Shown piece by piece: positions 55,447-64,000 of a stretch of 64,000 nt of DNA. Where the stretch lies: assembly GCF_014224355.1 (NCBI RefSeq), contig NZ_VNWP01000002.1, positions 62,001 to 126,000 on the forward strand, in the 5' to 3' direction. The notes beneath the pieces were generated by a model. It did no database searches. It was not told the origin of the DNA and worked only from the letters and a program-made list of their open reading frames with translations. Position 1 is the first letter of the stretch; every line of letters starts with the position of its first letter. Position numbers and translations under genes: made by a program. This DNA is from Synechococcus sp. BSA11S. Its GTDB lineage: Bacteria; Cyanobacteriota; Cyanobacteriia; PCC-6307; Cyanobiaceae.

Positions 55447-56148
55447 TCAGGGCACCAACTGGGTCCAGGCGAACGTGGCGCCGATTCCGATCAGCAAACC
55501 CGCCACCAGACGCAGGTTGGCGGTCTGAAGGCTCTGGGCCCAGGAGCGCACCACGGTGACGGCAGTGATCAACAGGGCACCCTGGCTGATCAGCAGGCCG
55601 AGAAGATACAGACTCTGGGTCCCGATCGACCACGCGAGCACCGGCTGGCTGAGCACGCTGCCGTGCAGCGCGATGGCGGGCAGCAGGATCCAGCGGGGCC
55701 AGCGGCCCAGCACCACCAGGCCTGTGGCCACCAGAGAGAGGGCCACCAGCAGCTCGCTACCGGGTAGCACCGGCAGGATCAGGCCCAGGGCGGTGGAGCC
55801 CAGGCCGATCGCCAGCAGGGCGATCACCCAGCGCAGCGGTTGCTGCAGTCCGACCAGGCCGAGGCTCAGCAGGAAAAGCAGGTGGTCAGGGCCGAGCAGG
55901 GGATGCCCCAGACCGCTGAGGAACCCAGCCAGGGCTCCTTCCTGCAGCCCGAACGTGTCCATCAGGTGGTGGGCAGAGGCCGGCGCCGCCATCAGCGCCA
56001 GCGGCACCAGTCCCACCAGGGCGATCAGGTGCAGGGGACGGGGGCCAGCAGGACGCTCACGCTGGACCCGTTGTTGCCGCCGAGGAGCTTGCTGAGAAGG
56101 ACGGGCTGGCTGCCGCAGCGGAGCCGGGTCCCGAGAAAGGGAGGTCAT
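55447..56148 (-). CDS. hupE: HupE/UreJ family metal permease (likely cobalt)
   Basis: A 233-residue membrane protein with a basic N-terminus, a signal-like helix ending ASAHHLMD, and about six membrane helices. The HupE signature is FGLQEGALAGFLSGLGHPLLGPDHLLFLLSLG, with histidine and aspartate ligands for a divalent metal. The family carries nickel or cobalt; control by a cobalamin riboswitch argues for cobalt here. The ATG at 56148 (MTSLSRDP) lies about 33 bases after the riboswitch core. No urease or hydrogenase gene is near. Confidence 0.9.
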   Translation of the reverse strand: MTSLSRDPAPLRQPARPSQQAPRRQQRVQRERPAGPRPLHLIALVGLVPLALMAAPASAHHLMDTFGLQEGALAGFLSGLGHPLLGPDHLLFLLSLGLVGLQQPLRWVIALLAIGLGSTALGLILPVLPGSELLVALSLVATGLVVLGRWPRWILLPAIALHGSVLSQPVLAWSIGTQSLYLLGLLISQGALLITAVTVVRSWAQSLQTANLRLVAGLLIGIGATFAWTQLVP

Positions 56149-56180
56149 GGTCTGGAGTTCCGGTCCGCGCCGGCACGAGA

Positions 56181-56338
56181 GGGAGAACCGGCGGGTGTTC
56201 TGACTGGCGCGTGCGGCGGCGGTAGACCGGAGCACGGGCTTCACAGCTGCGGGACAGTGCCGGAGTTGCACCGGACTTTCCCCCTTGCCCCCGGTGGCTG
56301 TTCTCCACCGGAACCGGACTCGAATGTTACCGGCACCC
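56181..56338 (-). promoter_or_regulatory. Cobalamin (AdoCbl-type) riboswitch upstream of hupE-cobW
   Basis: Read on the minus strand, this segment carries the class I cobalamin riboswitch core: GGGGGAAAGTCCGGTG, then CAACTCCGGCACTGTCC, then CGCAGCTGTGA. Further on lies the closing GCCAGTCAGAACACCCGCC box. The stems around the core pair well (CCGG/CCGG, CCGGTGG/CCACCGG). The distance of about 33 bases to the hupE ATG, and a CCGGT/ACCGG pairing chance with the GGACCGGAAC just before the start, suggest translational control. Its 5' end overlaps the last 12 bases of the pentapeptide gene. Confidence 0.92.
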
Positions 56339-56884
56339 CAGGCTTTCCACGGTGGAGACCCCTGTGCTGGGGTTGATGCCGTCGGCGCGGGAGCAGAGGG
56401 CCTTGAGTTGTGAGAGATCCAGCACCGCATCGCTGAAGTCGGCCCCCTCGATCGAGGCGCCGGTGAAGCGGCTCTGCATGAGCATGGCGTTGCGCAGCAC
56501 CGCTCCGCTCAGATCGGCTCCATCGAAGCGGGTGGCGAAGGCCACGGCGTCTTCGAGGTTGGCCTCACGGAGGTTGGTGTTGGTCAGGTCGCTCGAATTG
56601 AACACGGCCCCGCGCAGGTCACTGCCACTGAGGTCGTAACCGCCCATCGAGGCCTTGAGGAACTCCTGCTGGTGCAGATCACGGCCCCGCATGTCGGGCT
56701 GAAGGTCCTGCAGTGCACGCTGGCCCCTCAGCTCCGGAGCCGTGATCGCCCTGGCACTCTCCACCCCGGTGAACAGGGCGCCGCCAACCAGCACGATCAG
56801 ACCAGCCAGCAGCGCCAGCCAGCGCCCAGGTGCGGGCCGGAAGCCTGAAGGGTGGGGCCCGGAAACCCGAGGGGCAAGCGGCAC
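56327..56884 (-). CDS. Pentapeptide-repeat protein with N-terminal membrane anchor
   Basis: A protein of about 185 residues with an N-terminal hydrophobic segment (WLALLAGLIVLVGGALFTGVESARA, signal or anchor). About 13 pentapeptide repeats follow (A(D/N)LxX type: YDLSGSDLRGAVFNSSDLTNTNLREANLEDA, GADLSGAVLRNAML). It ends with a helical cap containing two cysteines. Pentapeptide proteins form a right-handed beta helix; many cyanobacterial ones are lumenal and of unknown function. The GTG at 56884 is favoured because it leaves room for the divergent upp gene; ATG 56926 is open. Confidence 0.83.
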   Translation of the reverse strand: MPLAPRVSGPHPSGFRPAPGRWLALLAGLIVLVGGALFTGVESARAITAPELRGQRALQDLQPDMRGRDLHQQEFLKASMGGYDLSGSDLRGAVFNSSDLTNTNLREANLEDAVAFATRFDGADLSGAVLRNAMLMQSRFTGASIEGADFSDAVLDLSQLKALCSRADGINPSTGVSTVESLGCR

Positions 56885-56918
56885 GTCGCACGTAGCGTGA
56901 CGCCCCAAGCTATGGCAC

Positions 56919-57602
56919 ATGAGCATGTCGCTGCGGGTGGTCGTTCCACCCCATCCCCTGATCGCCCACTGGCTCGCAGTGCTGCGGGATCAGGAGACCC
57001 CCTCCCCGCTGTTCGCCACCGCCATGGCCGAGCTGGGGCGCTGGCTCACCTACGAAGCGGTGCGCGACTGGCTGCCCCAGCGACCGGTGGCGGTCCAGAC
57101 CCCGCTGGCCCTCACGGAGGGGATGGTGGTGGATCCGTCCGTGCCGGTGCTGGCGGTGCCTGTGCTGCGCGCTGGACTTGGCTTGTGGCAGGGGGGGCAG
57201 GCGGTGCTCCCCTCCGCCCGGGTGGCCCATGTCGGTCTGGTGCGGGATGAACGCACGGGTGAGGCCGACTGCTACCTCGACGCCCTGCCCCAGCGGATCG
57301 GCGAGCGGGTGGGGGTGATGGTCTTCGATCCGATGCTGGCCACCGCCGGCAGCCTGATCCAGGTGCTCGAGCGTCTGCAGGCCAGGGGGGTGAGCGGTCA
57401 GCGGCTGAGGGTGATCACGGCCCTGGCGGCCAGTTCAGGCTTGGGGACCCTCGGCAAGCGGTTTCCGGATCTCACCGTGTACACCGCCTGCGTGGATCCC
57501 GAGCTGGATGAGGCCTTCCGCATCGTTCCCGGCCTGGGGGATGCCGGTGATCGGCTCTATGGCTCCCAGTCGCCCGTGTTTCCAGCGGAAGCTCAGCCCT
57601 AG
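56919..57602 (+). CDS. upp: Uracil phosphoribosyltransferase
   Basis: A 227-residue type I PRTase that salvages uracil to UMP with PRPP. The N-terminal VPPHPLIAHWLAVLRD, VPVLRAGLGL, LVRDERTGEAD and the PRPP loop VFDPMLATAGSL match the family, although the LPQR / PVLRAGLGLWQGG segment is slightly unlike the bacterial norm. The ATG at 56919 or the ATG two codons later can start it. It is divergent from the pentapeptide gene and 36 bases before aroA. Confidence 0.93.
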   Translation: MSMSLRVVVPPHPLIAHWLAVLRDQETPSPLFATAMAELGRWLTYEAVRDWLPQRPVAVQTPLALTEGMVVDPSVPVLAVPVLRAGLGLWQGGQAVLPSARVAHVGLVRDERTGEADCYLDALPQRIGERVGVMVFDPMLATAGSLIQVLERLQARGVSGQRLRVITALAASSGLGTLGKRFPDLTVYTACVDPELDEAFRIVPGLGDAGDRLYGSQSPVFPAEAQP

Positions 57603-57638
57603 GCTCCCCCGATTGACCCTTCTCACCACCCCCTTCGC

Positions 57639-58988
57639 ATGGCCGTCGCCCCTGCTTCCGGCAGCCCCCTGACCCTGGGCTCCAACGCCGGAGCAGGCCC
57701 TGGCGGCAGCCTGCGCGGCACGGTGCGGGTGCCAGGCGACAAGTCGATTTCCCACCGGGCTCTGCTGTTCGGCGCCATCGCCGAAGGAGAGACCCGCATC
57801 GAGGGCCTGCTGCCCGCCGAGGATCCCCTCAGCACAGCCGCCTGCCTGCGGGCCATGGGGGTCACGATCAGTCCGATCGAAGCGGGTGAACCGGTGCTGG
57901 TCCGGGGGGTCGGGCTCGATGGCCTCAGGGAGCCCGAGGACGTGCTCGACTGCGGCAATTCCGGCACCACCATGCGCCTGATGCTGGGGCTGCTGGCCGG
58001 GCGCAGCGGACGTCACTTCGTGCTCAATGGCGACGCCTCCCTGCGCCGGCGGCCGATGGCCCGGGTGGGGCAGCCCCTGGCCGCCATGGGCGCCCTGATC
58101 CGTGGGCGGGCGGGTGCCAACCTGGCCCCTCTGGCGATCGAAGGCACCAAGCTCCACGGCGCGGTGATCGGCACCCCCGTGGCCTCGGCTCAGGTCAAAT
58201 CGGCCCTGCTGCTGGCGGCCCTCACGGCCAGCGGCTCCACCACCGTGATCGAGCCGGCCCGTTCTCGTGACCACAGCGAGCGCATGCTCAGAGCCTTCGG
58301 TGCCGAGCTGGAGGTGGACGGTGAGATGGGACGCCTGATCCGGCTCCATCCCGGGGCCTCGCTGCATGGTCTGCCGGTGGTGGTGCCCGGCGACATCAGT
58401 TCGGCGGCCTTCTGGCTGGTGGCCGCCGCCATCACCCCGGGAGCCGAGATCACCGTGGAGAATGTGGGCCTCAACCCCACCCGCACCGGCATCCTCGAGG
58501 TTCTCGAGCAGATGGAGGCGCGTCTGGAGGTGCTCAACCCCCGCGACGTGGCCGGTGAGCCGGTGGGGGATGTTCGGGTCAGCCATGGCCCGCTGCAGGC
58601 GTTCGAGATCTCCGGGGATCTGATTCCCCGCCTGGTGGATGAGATTCCGATTCTGGCGGTGGCCGCCTGCTGCGCCGAAGGGGTGAGCCGCATCCGTGAT
58701 GCCGAGGAACTGCGGGTGAAGGAAACCGATCGCCTGGCGGTGATGAGCCGCCAGCTGGGGGCCATGGGGGCCTGCCTGCAAGAAACCGCCGACGGCCTGG
58801 TGATCGAGGGGGGGCGCCCGCTCCGCGGCGCCGAGGTGGACAGTGAAACCGATCACCGGGTGGCGATGAGCCTGGGGGTGGCCGCCCAGGTGGCGGGTGG
58901 GACCACCCGGTTGCATCGCAGTGAGGCGGCGGCGGTCTCGTACCCGGGCTTCTGGGACGATCTGGCGCGCCTGCAGGCGGAAGCCTGA
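57639..58988 (+). CDS. aroA: 3-phosphoshikimate 1-carboxyvinyltransferase (EPSP synthase)
   Basis: A 449-residue enzyme of the shikimate pathway that joins PEP to shikimate 3-phosphate. The two-domain fold is marked by [65 protein letters not shown] and the late [10 protein letters not shown] and GHP-equivalent [12 protein letters not shown]. The active lysine and arginine positions are present. Nothing unusual in length. Confidence 0.97.
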   Translation: MAVAPASGSPLTLGSNAGAGPGGSLRGTVRVPGDKSISHRALLFGAIAEGETRIEGLLPAEDPLSTAACLRAMGVTISPIEAGEPVLVRGVGLDGLREPEDVLDCGNSGTTMRLMLGLLAGRSGRHFVLNGDASLRRRPMARVGQPLAAMGALIRGRAGANLAPLAIEGTKLHGAVIGTPVASAQVKSALLLAALTASGSTTVIEPARSRDHSERMLRAFGAELEVDGEMGRLIRLHPGASLHGLPVVVPGDISSAAFWLVAAAITPGAEITVENVGLNPTRTGILEVLEQMEARLEVLNPRDVAGEPVGDVRVSHGPLQAFEISGDLIPRLVDEIPILAVAACCAEGVSRIRDAEELRVKETDRLAVMSRQLGAMGACLQETADGLVIEGGRPLRGAEVDSETDHRVAMSLGVAAQVAGGTTRLHRSEAAAVSYPGFWDDLARLQAEA

Positions 58989-58999
58989 GGCCAGGCGGG

Positions 59000-59923
59000 G
59001 TGACCTTCGGCAGTCAGGGGACGGCCCATCTGAGCCCCCGCTTCAGCGGCGACGGCAGTTTCAGTCTGTACAGCGTCGAGTACGGCGAGGGGTTCCACTG
59101 CCGCAGCGGCGCCCTGCTCGAGGCGCAGCGCACCTTTGTCAGGCCCGCCCAGCTGGAGCGCTTCTGTGCCGGTGAGGAGCTCTGGGTGGTGGATGTCTGC
59201 GTGGGTCTGGGCACCAACAGCGCCGCCCTGCTCGAAGCGGCCGCCCCCCGCGGCCTGCGCCTGCGCTGGTTCGGGCTGGAGATCGATCCGGCCCCTCTGG
59301 CCCTGGCTCTGGCAGAGCCGAGCTTTCGTGCCCAGTGGCAGGCCCCGCTGGGGCTTGATCTGCTCCGGCAGCTGCGGGACACCAGCTGCTGGCGGAGCTC
59401 CCACGGCCAGGGGCAGCTGCACTGGGGTGATGCCCGCCGAGCGATCGAAGCGGTGCTGGAGTGCGCAGCTGGTCGCTGCGATCTGGTGATGCTGGATGCC
59501 TTCTCGCCGCGCCATTGCCCCCAGCTCTGGAGCCAGGAGTTCCTGGCAGCGCTGGCCGCGTTGCTGGCCCCCCGGGGGCGTCTGCTCACCTACTGCTCGG
59601 CCGCCGCACCCCGCCGCAGCCTGGCGGCGGCGGGCCTGCAGGTGGCGGCGCTGGGATCTGAGGGCGCCGCTGCAGGCCAGGCCTGGAGCCAGGGGACCGT
59701 GGCGTCTCAGGCTCTGGAAGCCACCTCGCGCTGGTGGCGGCCCCTCTCGGCGATGGAGCTGGAGCATCTGGCCAGCAGGGCCGGCGAGCCCTACCGCGAC
59801 CCGGAAGGACAGGCCGATGGGAAGACGATTCTGGCCAGCCGTCAGCGGGCCCAGGCCCTGAGTGATGCGGAACCGGCCAGTGCCTGGCGGCGGCGCTGGG
59901 GGTTGCAGGGAGGAGACCGGTAG
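59000..59923 (+). CDS. MnmC-like SAM-dependent tRNA methyltransferase domain protein
   Basis: A 307-residue Rossmann methyltransferase of the MnmC (DUF752) type. Blocks: [23 protein letters not shown], the SAM motif [39 protein letters not shown] and [21 protein letters not shown]. In E. coli this domain, fused to an FAD oxidase, methylates the wobble aminomethyluridine. Here it stands alone, as in some plants and bacteria that lack the oxidase. GTG 59000 is the start. It sits between aroA and glmU. Confidence 0.85.
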   Translation: MTFGSQGTAHLSPRFSGDGSFSLYSVEYGEGFHCRSGALLEAQRTFVRPAQLERFCAGEELWVVDVCVGLGTNSAALLEAAAPRGLRLRWFGLEIDPAPLALALAEPSFRAQWQAPLGLDLLRQLRDTSCWRSSHGQGQLHWGDARRAIEAVLECAAGRCDLVMLDAFSPRHCPQLWSQEFLAALAALLAPRGRLLTYCSAAAPRRSLAAAGLQVAALGSEGAAAGQAWSQGTVASQALEATSRWWRPLSAMELEHLASRAGEPYRDPEGQADGKTILASRQRAQALSDAEPASAWRRRWGLQGGDR

Positions 59924-59952
59924 ATTCCGTGCCCAGCCGCCTTGATCCGCCG

Positions 59953-61305
59953 ATGCTCGCCGTTGCCGTGCTGGCCGCCGGAAAGGGCACCCGGATGAAG
60001 AGCGATCTCCCCAAGGTGCTCCAGGCCCTGGCGGGCTCCACCCTGGTGGAGCGGGTGCTGGCCAGCTGCCGCCACCTCGATCCCCAGCGGCAGGTGTTGA
60101 TCGTGGGTCACCAGGCCGAGCGGGTGCGCTCCGCCCTGGCCGGCCTGGAGGGCCTGGAGTTCGCGCTGCAGCAGCCCCAGAACGGCACCGGCCATGCCGT
60201 GCAGCAACTGCTGGCTCCTCTGGCTGAGTTCGAGGGGGAGCTGCTGGTGCTCAACGGCGATGTGCCCCTGCTGCGGCCCGCCACCCTCGAGTCGCTGCTC
60301 GAGCGGCACCGGGCCTCAGGGGCCGCGGTGACCCTGCTCACGGCTCGCCTGGCTGATCCCAGTGGCTACGGGCGCGTGTTCACCGATGGCCAGGGTCAGG
60401 TGGAGGCGATCGTGGAGCACCGCGACTGCAGCGAGGAGCAGCGCCGCAATGACCTCACCAATGCCGGCATCTATTGCTTCAACTGGCGCGCCCTGGCGGC
60501 GGTGCTGCCGAAGCTGAGCACCGACAACGACCAGGGGGAGCTCTACCTCACCGACACCGTGGCGATGCTCAGCCCCGCCGTGCATCTGGAGGTGGAGGAC
60601 CCCGCCGAGATCGCAGGCATCAACGACCGCCTGCAGCTGGCCCAGTGTGAGGCCGCCCTGCAGGAGAGGCTCAGGCGCCACTGGATGGCCGAGGGGGTGA
60701 GCTTCGTGGATCCCGCCAGCTGCACCCTCAGCGATGGCACCCGCTTCGGTCGGGACGTGCTGGTGGAGCCCCAGTGCCATTTCCGGGGCAGCACCAGCAT
60801 CGGCAGCGGTTGCCGCATCGGCCCCGGTTGCCTGATCGAGGACAGCCAGCTCGGCGATGGGGTGCAGGTGCTCTATTCCGTGCTGCGCGGGGTGAGCGTG
60901 GCCGAAGGTTGTGTGGTGGGTCCTTTTGCCCAGCTCAGGGCGGGCGCCCGCCTGGAGAGCGGCTGCCGCATCGGCAATTTCGTGGAGGTCAAGAACAGTC
61001 ATCTCGCCGCTGGCTGCAAGGCCAACCACCTCAGCTATCTGGGTGACGCCGATCTGGGGGCCGAGGTGAATGTGGGGGCGGGCACGATCACCGCTAACTA
61101 CGACGGCGTGCGCAAACACCGCACCGTGGTCGGTGCCGGCAGCAAGACCGGCGCCAACTCCGTGCTGGTGGCACCGATCGTGCTGGGTGAGGGCGTGACC
61201 GTCGGGGCGGGCTCCACCCTCACCCGTGACGTGCCGGCAGGCTCCCTCGCCCTGGGTCGCGCCCCTCAGCTGATCAAGGCCGACTGGAGCCCGCCGCGGG
61301 GCTGA
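59953..61305 (+). CDS. glmU: Bifunctional N-acetylglucosamine-1-phosphate uridyltransferase / glucosamine-1-phosphate acetyltransferase
   Basis: A 450-residue enzyme that makes UDP-GlcNAc for peptidoglycan and lipopolysaccharide. The N-terminal uridyltransferase has [29 protein letters not shown] and VLNGDVPLL; the C-terminal left-handed beta helix has the acetyltransferase repeats and [28 protein letters not shown]. The start is ATG 59953, directly before the AAGKGTRM motif; a GTG eight codons earlier is possible. The end overlaps convergent murF by 32 bases. Confidence 0.97.
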   Translation: MLAVAVLAAGKGTRMKSDLPKVLQALAGSTLVERVLASCRHLDPQRQVLIVGHQAERVRSALAGLEGLEFALQQPQNGTGHAVQQLLAPLAEFEGELLVLNGDVPLLRPATLESLLERHRASGAAVTLLTARLADPSGYGRVFTDGQGQVEAIVEHRDCSEEQRRNDLTNAGIYCFNWRALAAVLPKLSTDNDQGELYLTDTVAMLSPAVHLEVEDPAEIAGINDRLQLAQCEAALQERLRRHWMAEGVSFVDPASCTLSDGTRFGRDVLVEPQCHFRGSTSIGSGCRIGPGCLIEDSQLGDGVQVLYSVLRGVSVAEGCVVGPFAQLRAGARLESGCRIGNFVEVKNSHLAAGCKANHLSYLGDADLGAEVNVGAGTITANYDGVRKHRTVVGAGSKTGANSVLVAPIVLGEGVTVGAGSTLTRDVPAGSLALGRAPQLIKADWSPPRG

Positions 61306-62725
61306 GCCCCTGCTCCAGCAGCGGCAGCAGGCGCTCCAGGGCCACCCCTCGGCTGGCCTTCAGCAGCAGGTGATCACCTGGCTCCAGCCAGCCCAGAAGG
61401 GTCTGGGCTGCCTCCGCTGGTGAGTCGAGCCGCTGCAGGCGCCTCAGGCCGGCGGCCCCCGCCAGCAGGGCTTCCCCTTCAGCGCCCCCCGCCACGATCA
61501 CCAGGCCATCGAGCCCGAGGGCTCTGGCCCGCTCCCCCACCCGGCGGTGCAGCTCGCTGCTCTGTTCCCCGAGCTCGAGCATGGTGCCCAGGGCCGCGAA
61601 GCGACGGCCCGGCTGGGCCGAGAGCAGATCCAGGGCCGCCAGCATCGCTTCGGGGGAGGCGTTGTAGGTCTCATCCAGCACCTCAATCCCCCCCAGCCGG
61701 ATCCGCCGGCTGCGTCCGCCCGGCAGGGCCACCTCCAGGTGGCGCAGCTGCAGAGGATCCACCCCCAGTTCGCTGGCCACGGCCAGGGCCAGCAGCAGGT
61801 TGCGGGCGTTGTGGCGGCCCGGCAGCGGCAACTCGGTGCTGTACTGCGTGCCCCCCGGCTCCGCCTGCCCCCAGATCAAGCGGTCGCCGTCGGCGCCGGC
61901 CTGGAGGCGGCCCAGCAGCTGGGCTGGCTGAGGACCCGGGGGATCGTCGTGGAGGGCGACGCGGATCACCCGCCCGCTCCAGACGGCGGCGAGGCTGGCC
62001 TCGAGCAGGGGGTCACCGGCCGGGATCACCACCAGTCCATCGGGACGCAGGGCCGCCACGATCTCGCACTTGGCGGTGGCGATCGCCTCGCGGCTGCCCA
62101 GCCGGCCGATGTGGGCGGTGCCGATGTTGGTGATCACGGTGATGTCGGGCTCGGCGCAGCGGCTGAGCCGCTCGATCTCCCCCAGACCGCGCATCCCCAT
62201 TTCCACCACCACGGCCCGGTGCTCCCCACCGGACTTGAGCAGGGTGAGGGGCACGCCCACGTCGTTGTTTTCGTTGCCCACGCTGGCCAGCACCGGACCC
62301 AGGGGGGCCAGCACGGTGCGGATCAGCTCGCGGGTGGTGGTCTTGCCGGCTGAGCCGGTCACGGCGATCACCGGGGCGGTGCCCTGGCGGCGCCAGAGGC
62401 GCCCCAGCTGCTGGTAGGCCCCCTGGGTGTCGTCCACCAGCCAGATCCGGCCGCCGCTGGAGCGCACCAGGGCTTCGGCCTGCTCGGTGCTGAGGCGGTC
62501 ACGTTGGGCCAGGGCGGCCAGCGCCCCCTGCTCCAGGGCCGCTGCCAGGAAGCGGTGGCCATCAAAGCGCTCTCCCACCAGTGGCACGAACAGGCAGCCA
62601 GGTTTCAGTTCGCGGCTGTCGGTGCAGACCCCGCTGAAGCTGGTGTCCGGATCGGCGGGAGCCGCTTCGATCGGCGCTCCCCAGAGCTCCACCAGGTTCT
62701 CCAGCCGCATCGGTTCCGCTCGCAT
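61274..62725 (-). CDS. murF: UDP-N-acetylmuramoyl-tripeptide--D-alanyl-D-alanine ligase
   Basis: A 483-residue Mur ligase that adds D-Ala-D-Ala to complete the peptidoglycan pentapeptide. Domains in order: UDP-binding ([32 protein letters not shown]), ATP-binding [25 protein letters not shown] with the carbamylated-lysine region, EMGMRG and [12 protein letters not shown], then the C-terminal domain with [21 protein letters not shown] codons at 62725 and 62710 both fit. Its end overlaps glmU. It follows the membrane protein gene by four bases. Confidence 0.96.
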   Translation of the reverse strand: MRAEPMRLENLVELWGAPIEAAPADPDTSFSGVCTDSRELKPGCLFVPLVGERFDGHRFLAAALEQGALAALAQRDRLSTEQAEALVRSSGGRIWLVDDTQGAYQQLGRLWRRQGTAPVIAVTGSAGKTTTRELIRTVLAPLGPVLASVGNENNDVGVPLTLLKSGGEHRAVVVEMGMRGLGEIERLSRCAEPDITVITNIGTAHIGRLGSREAIATAKCEIVAALRPDGLVVIPAGDPLLEASLAAVWSGRVIRVALHDDPPGPQPAQLLGRLQAGADGDRLIWGQAEPGGTQYSTELPLPGRHNARNLLLALAVASELGVDPLQLRHLEVALPGGRSRRIRLGGIEVLDETYNASPEAMLAALDLLSAQPGRRFAALGTMLELGEQSSELHRRVGERARALGLDGLVIVAGGAEGEALLAGAAGLRRLQRLDSPAEAAQTLLGWLEPGDHLLLKASRGVALERLLPLLEQGLSPAAGSSRP

Positions 62726-62729
62726 CGGA

Positions 62730-63416
62730 TCAATCGAGCAGAATCATGCCGCCGCCCACGACCGCATTCCGGCCCAGTTCCGCGCCGCCGCTGTCGATCA
62801 GCCGCAGCCGCTCGTAGCCGAGGCCAAGGGCCTGTTGCCACCACTGCTGCGCCAGCCGTTGCCGTTCGGGCTCCTCCAGGGCCTTGAAGGCCTGCGAGAT
62901 CCGCAGCTCCAGCAGCGCTGCGATGCCGCTCTCCGGTGCCGCCATCACCAACCCTGAGTCGTCGCTGAAGCCCGGGGGCAGCGCGATCGCTTCAAGGCCG
63001 GGACTGGGTGCGACCGGTTCCTGCGGCTCCGCCTCGCGTGGATCTGGTCCTGCCACAGCAGGAGATTCCAGGGATGGCTCCGTGGCTTCCACCTCTGCCG
63101 CAGTTCCTTCAGCTGCGATCGGCAGCGATTCAACGGAGGCCTGGCCTGGGTTCTCCGCGCTGGGCGAACGCAGCAGTTGCACGGCAACCCCGCCCCCCAG
63201 CGTCAGCAGGAGCAAAGCCAGCAGCAGGGCCGGCCAGAACAGCGTGGCCTGACGCCGGGGCCAGAACGGAGGTACCGGCAGATCCCCCTCCCACTGGCGG
63301 CGCCACAGCCGCCTGAGGGCCAGCATGCAGCTGGCGGCCACGGCGCGCAGGTCCCTCCCCAGGGCCCGCCAGGGATTTTCGTAGACGACCGGCAGCTCGG
63401 AGCCGGAGCGCTCCAT
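62730..63416 (-). CDS. Single-pass membrane protein of unknown function
   Basis: A 228-residue protein. The N-terminal 50 residues are basic (RRLWRRQWEGD) and cytoplasmic, followed by one membrane helix (LFWPALLLALLLLTLGGGVAVQLL). A Pro/Glu/Ala-rich spacer of about 60 residues follows, then a C-terminal helical domain (AALLELRISQAFKALEEPERQRLAQQWW) ending in a strand pair. I do not recognise it. It lies between glgA and murF with gaps of two and four bases, so it is almost certainly cotranscribed with both. Confidence 0.72.
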   Translation of the reverse strand: MERSGSELPVVYENPWRALGRDLRAVAASCMLALRRLWRRQWEGDLPVPPFWPRRQATLFWPALLLALLLLTLGGGVAVQLLRSPSAENPGQASVESLPIAAEGTAAEVEATEPSLESPAVAGPDPREAEPQEPVAPSPGLEAIALPPGFSDDSGLVMAAPESGIAALLELRISQAFKALEEPERQRLAQQWWQQALGLGYERLRLIDSGGAELGRNAVVGGGMILLD

Positions 63417-63418
63417 GC

Positions 63419-64000
63419 TCAGCTCTGGCCGCGGCGCAGCAGGGCGGAGAGGGGGTTGCGCGGGCCGCCGCCTTCCTGCCTGGAGGGCTTGGCTGCAGGT
63501 TCAGCTGTCTTGGCTGGGGCACCCCCCGGGCTGAGGCTGGGATCGGCCTCCTGGCCGAGGGAGAACTGCTCCACATCGGCGGCCGAGGGGGTGGGCTGCT
63601 TGACCCCACGTACATCGCGGTACATGGCGTCGTAGTCGAGTGCCGAGCGGGTCCAGCTGTGGTCGACGGCCATGGCGCGCAGCTGCAGCTCCCGCCAGCT
63701 TTGGCTGTGGCGGTAGGCCTCCCAGGAGCGCACGATCGCGGTGTAGAAGTCGACCGGCTCATAGCGATCGAAGCAGAAGCCGGTGCCGCTGTGGCTTGCT
63801 GGCACATGGGGCTGGACGGTGTCGACCAGGCCCCCCACCTTGCGCACGATCGGGATGCAGCCGTAGCGCATCGCCAGCATCTGGCTGATGCCGCAGGGCT
63901 CGAAGCGGCTGGGCATCAGGAAGGCATCGGCGCCGGCATAGATCAACCGCGCCAGGGCATCGTCGTAGGTGAGGAACACCGAGAAGCGGCCGGGATGGCG
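63419..64000 (-). CDS. glgA: Glycogen synthase, C-terminal part
   Basis: Runs off the right edge; the last 193 codons are seen. The GT5 glycogen synthase signature is present: the ADP-glucose site in [37 protein letters not shown], with the E-x7-E-type region and TGFCFD. The family adds glucose from ADP-glucose to glycogen. After the enzyme end (near [12 protein letters not shown]) there is a tail of about 60 residues rich in Pro, Ala, Gly and Ser. The tail may be a lineage extension. Confidence 0.93.
   Translation of the reverse strand, partial: RHPGRFSVFLTYDDALARLIYAGADAFLMPSRFEPCGISQMLAMRYGCIPIVRKVGGLVDTVQPHVPASHSGTGFCFDRYEPVDFYTAIVRSWEAYRHSQSWRELQLRAMAVDHSWTRSALDYDAMYRDVRGVKQPTPSAADVEQFSLGQEADPSLSPGGAPAKTAEPAAKPSRQEGGGPRNPLSALLRRGQS

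Overview
The window reads as chromosomal DNA from a high-GC picocyanobacterium of the Cyanobium / marine-freshwater Synechococcus type. The evidence is an allophycocyanin alpha-B gene (apcD), a proton-extrusion protein (pxcA), a Psb32-like protein, a complex C cofactor-assembly homologue, HemJ, a cyanobacterial-type Hfq, and several DUF families found mainly in cyanobacteria (DUF1995, DUF3370, DUF4090, DUF4330). Genes are densely packed, with many start/stop overlaps and several convergent 3' overlaps. I see no insertion sequence, prophage or CRISPR array.

Layout. 1-1254: formaldehyde detoxification pair (partial glutathione-dependent formaldehyde dehydrogenase, then S-formylglutathione hydrolase). 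1251-9216: leuS; a short hfq gene divergent from dapF; a cysteine desulfurase-like gene translationally coupled to dapF; DUF1995, DUF4330 and D-Ala-D-Ala carboxypeptidase genes. 9191-15187: coiled-coil protein, coaD, flavin reductase, uvrC, hemJ, PHP phosphoesterase, hypothetical. 15197-23611: cobN, ilvE and B12-dependent metH. 23674-29267: small conserved proteins, SDR, gpsA, PhzF, SpoIID and Ap4A phosphorylase. 29268-33393: a group-3 sigma factor with a structured leader, a small antisense-overlapping gene, DUF3370, and a protein that combines a ribbon-helix-helix-like N-terminus with a J-domain. 33394-34373: about 980 bases with no credible gene but many inverted repeats. 34374-46235: apcD, rlmD, pheT, rpmG-rpsR-rnr, an FAD oxidoreductase, metG-lptC. 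46147-51613: complex C assembly protein, TerB-like, psb32, pxcA, cobU, trmL, M23 peptidase, tRNA-Met. 51705-64000: peroxiredoxin, purQ/purS, a cobalamin riboswitch in front of hupE-cobW, pentapeptide protein, upp, aroA, a lone MnmC methyltransferase domain, glmU, and a minus-strand run glgA (partial)-membrane protein-murF.

Themes. Cobalt and B12 recur: CobN inserts cobalt, CobU processes cobinamide, MetH uses the product, and hupE-cobW (cobalt uptake and a metal chaperone-type GTPase) lies behind a clear cobalamin riboswitch. Cell-envelope genes are scattered throughout (dacB, spoIID, M23, lptC, glmU, murF). The observations most worth following up are (i) a DapF enzyme with a C-terminal extension carrying regularly spaced cysteines, coupled to a cysteine desulfurase-like gene; (ii) the hairpin-rich gene-free region before apcD, a candidate for an unannotated structured RNA; (iii) the riboswitch; (iv) the RHH-like/J-domain protein; and (v) the structured leader of the sigma factor. 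All functional calls come from reading the sequence by eye against remembered families; no database search was run.
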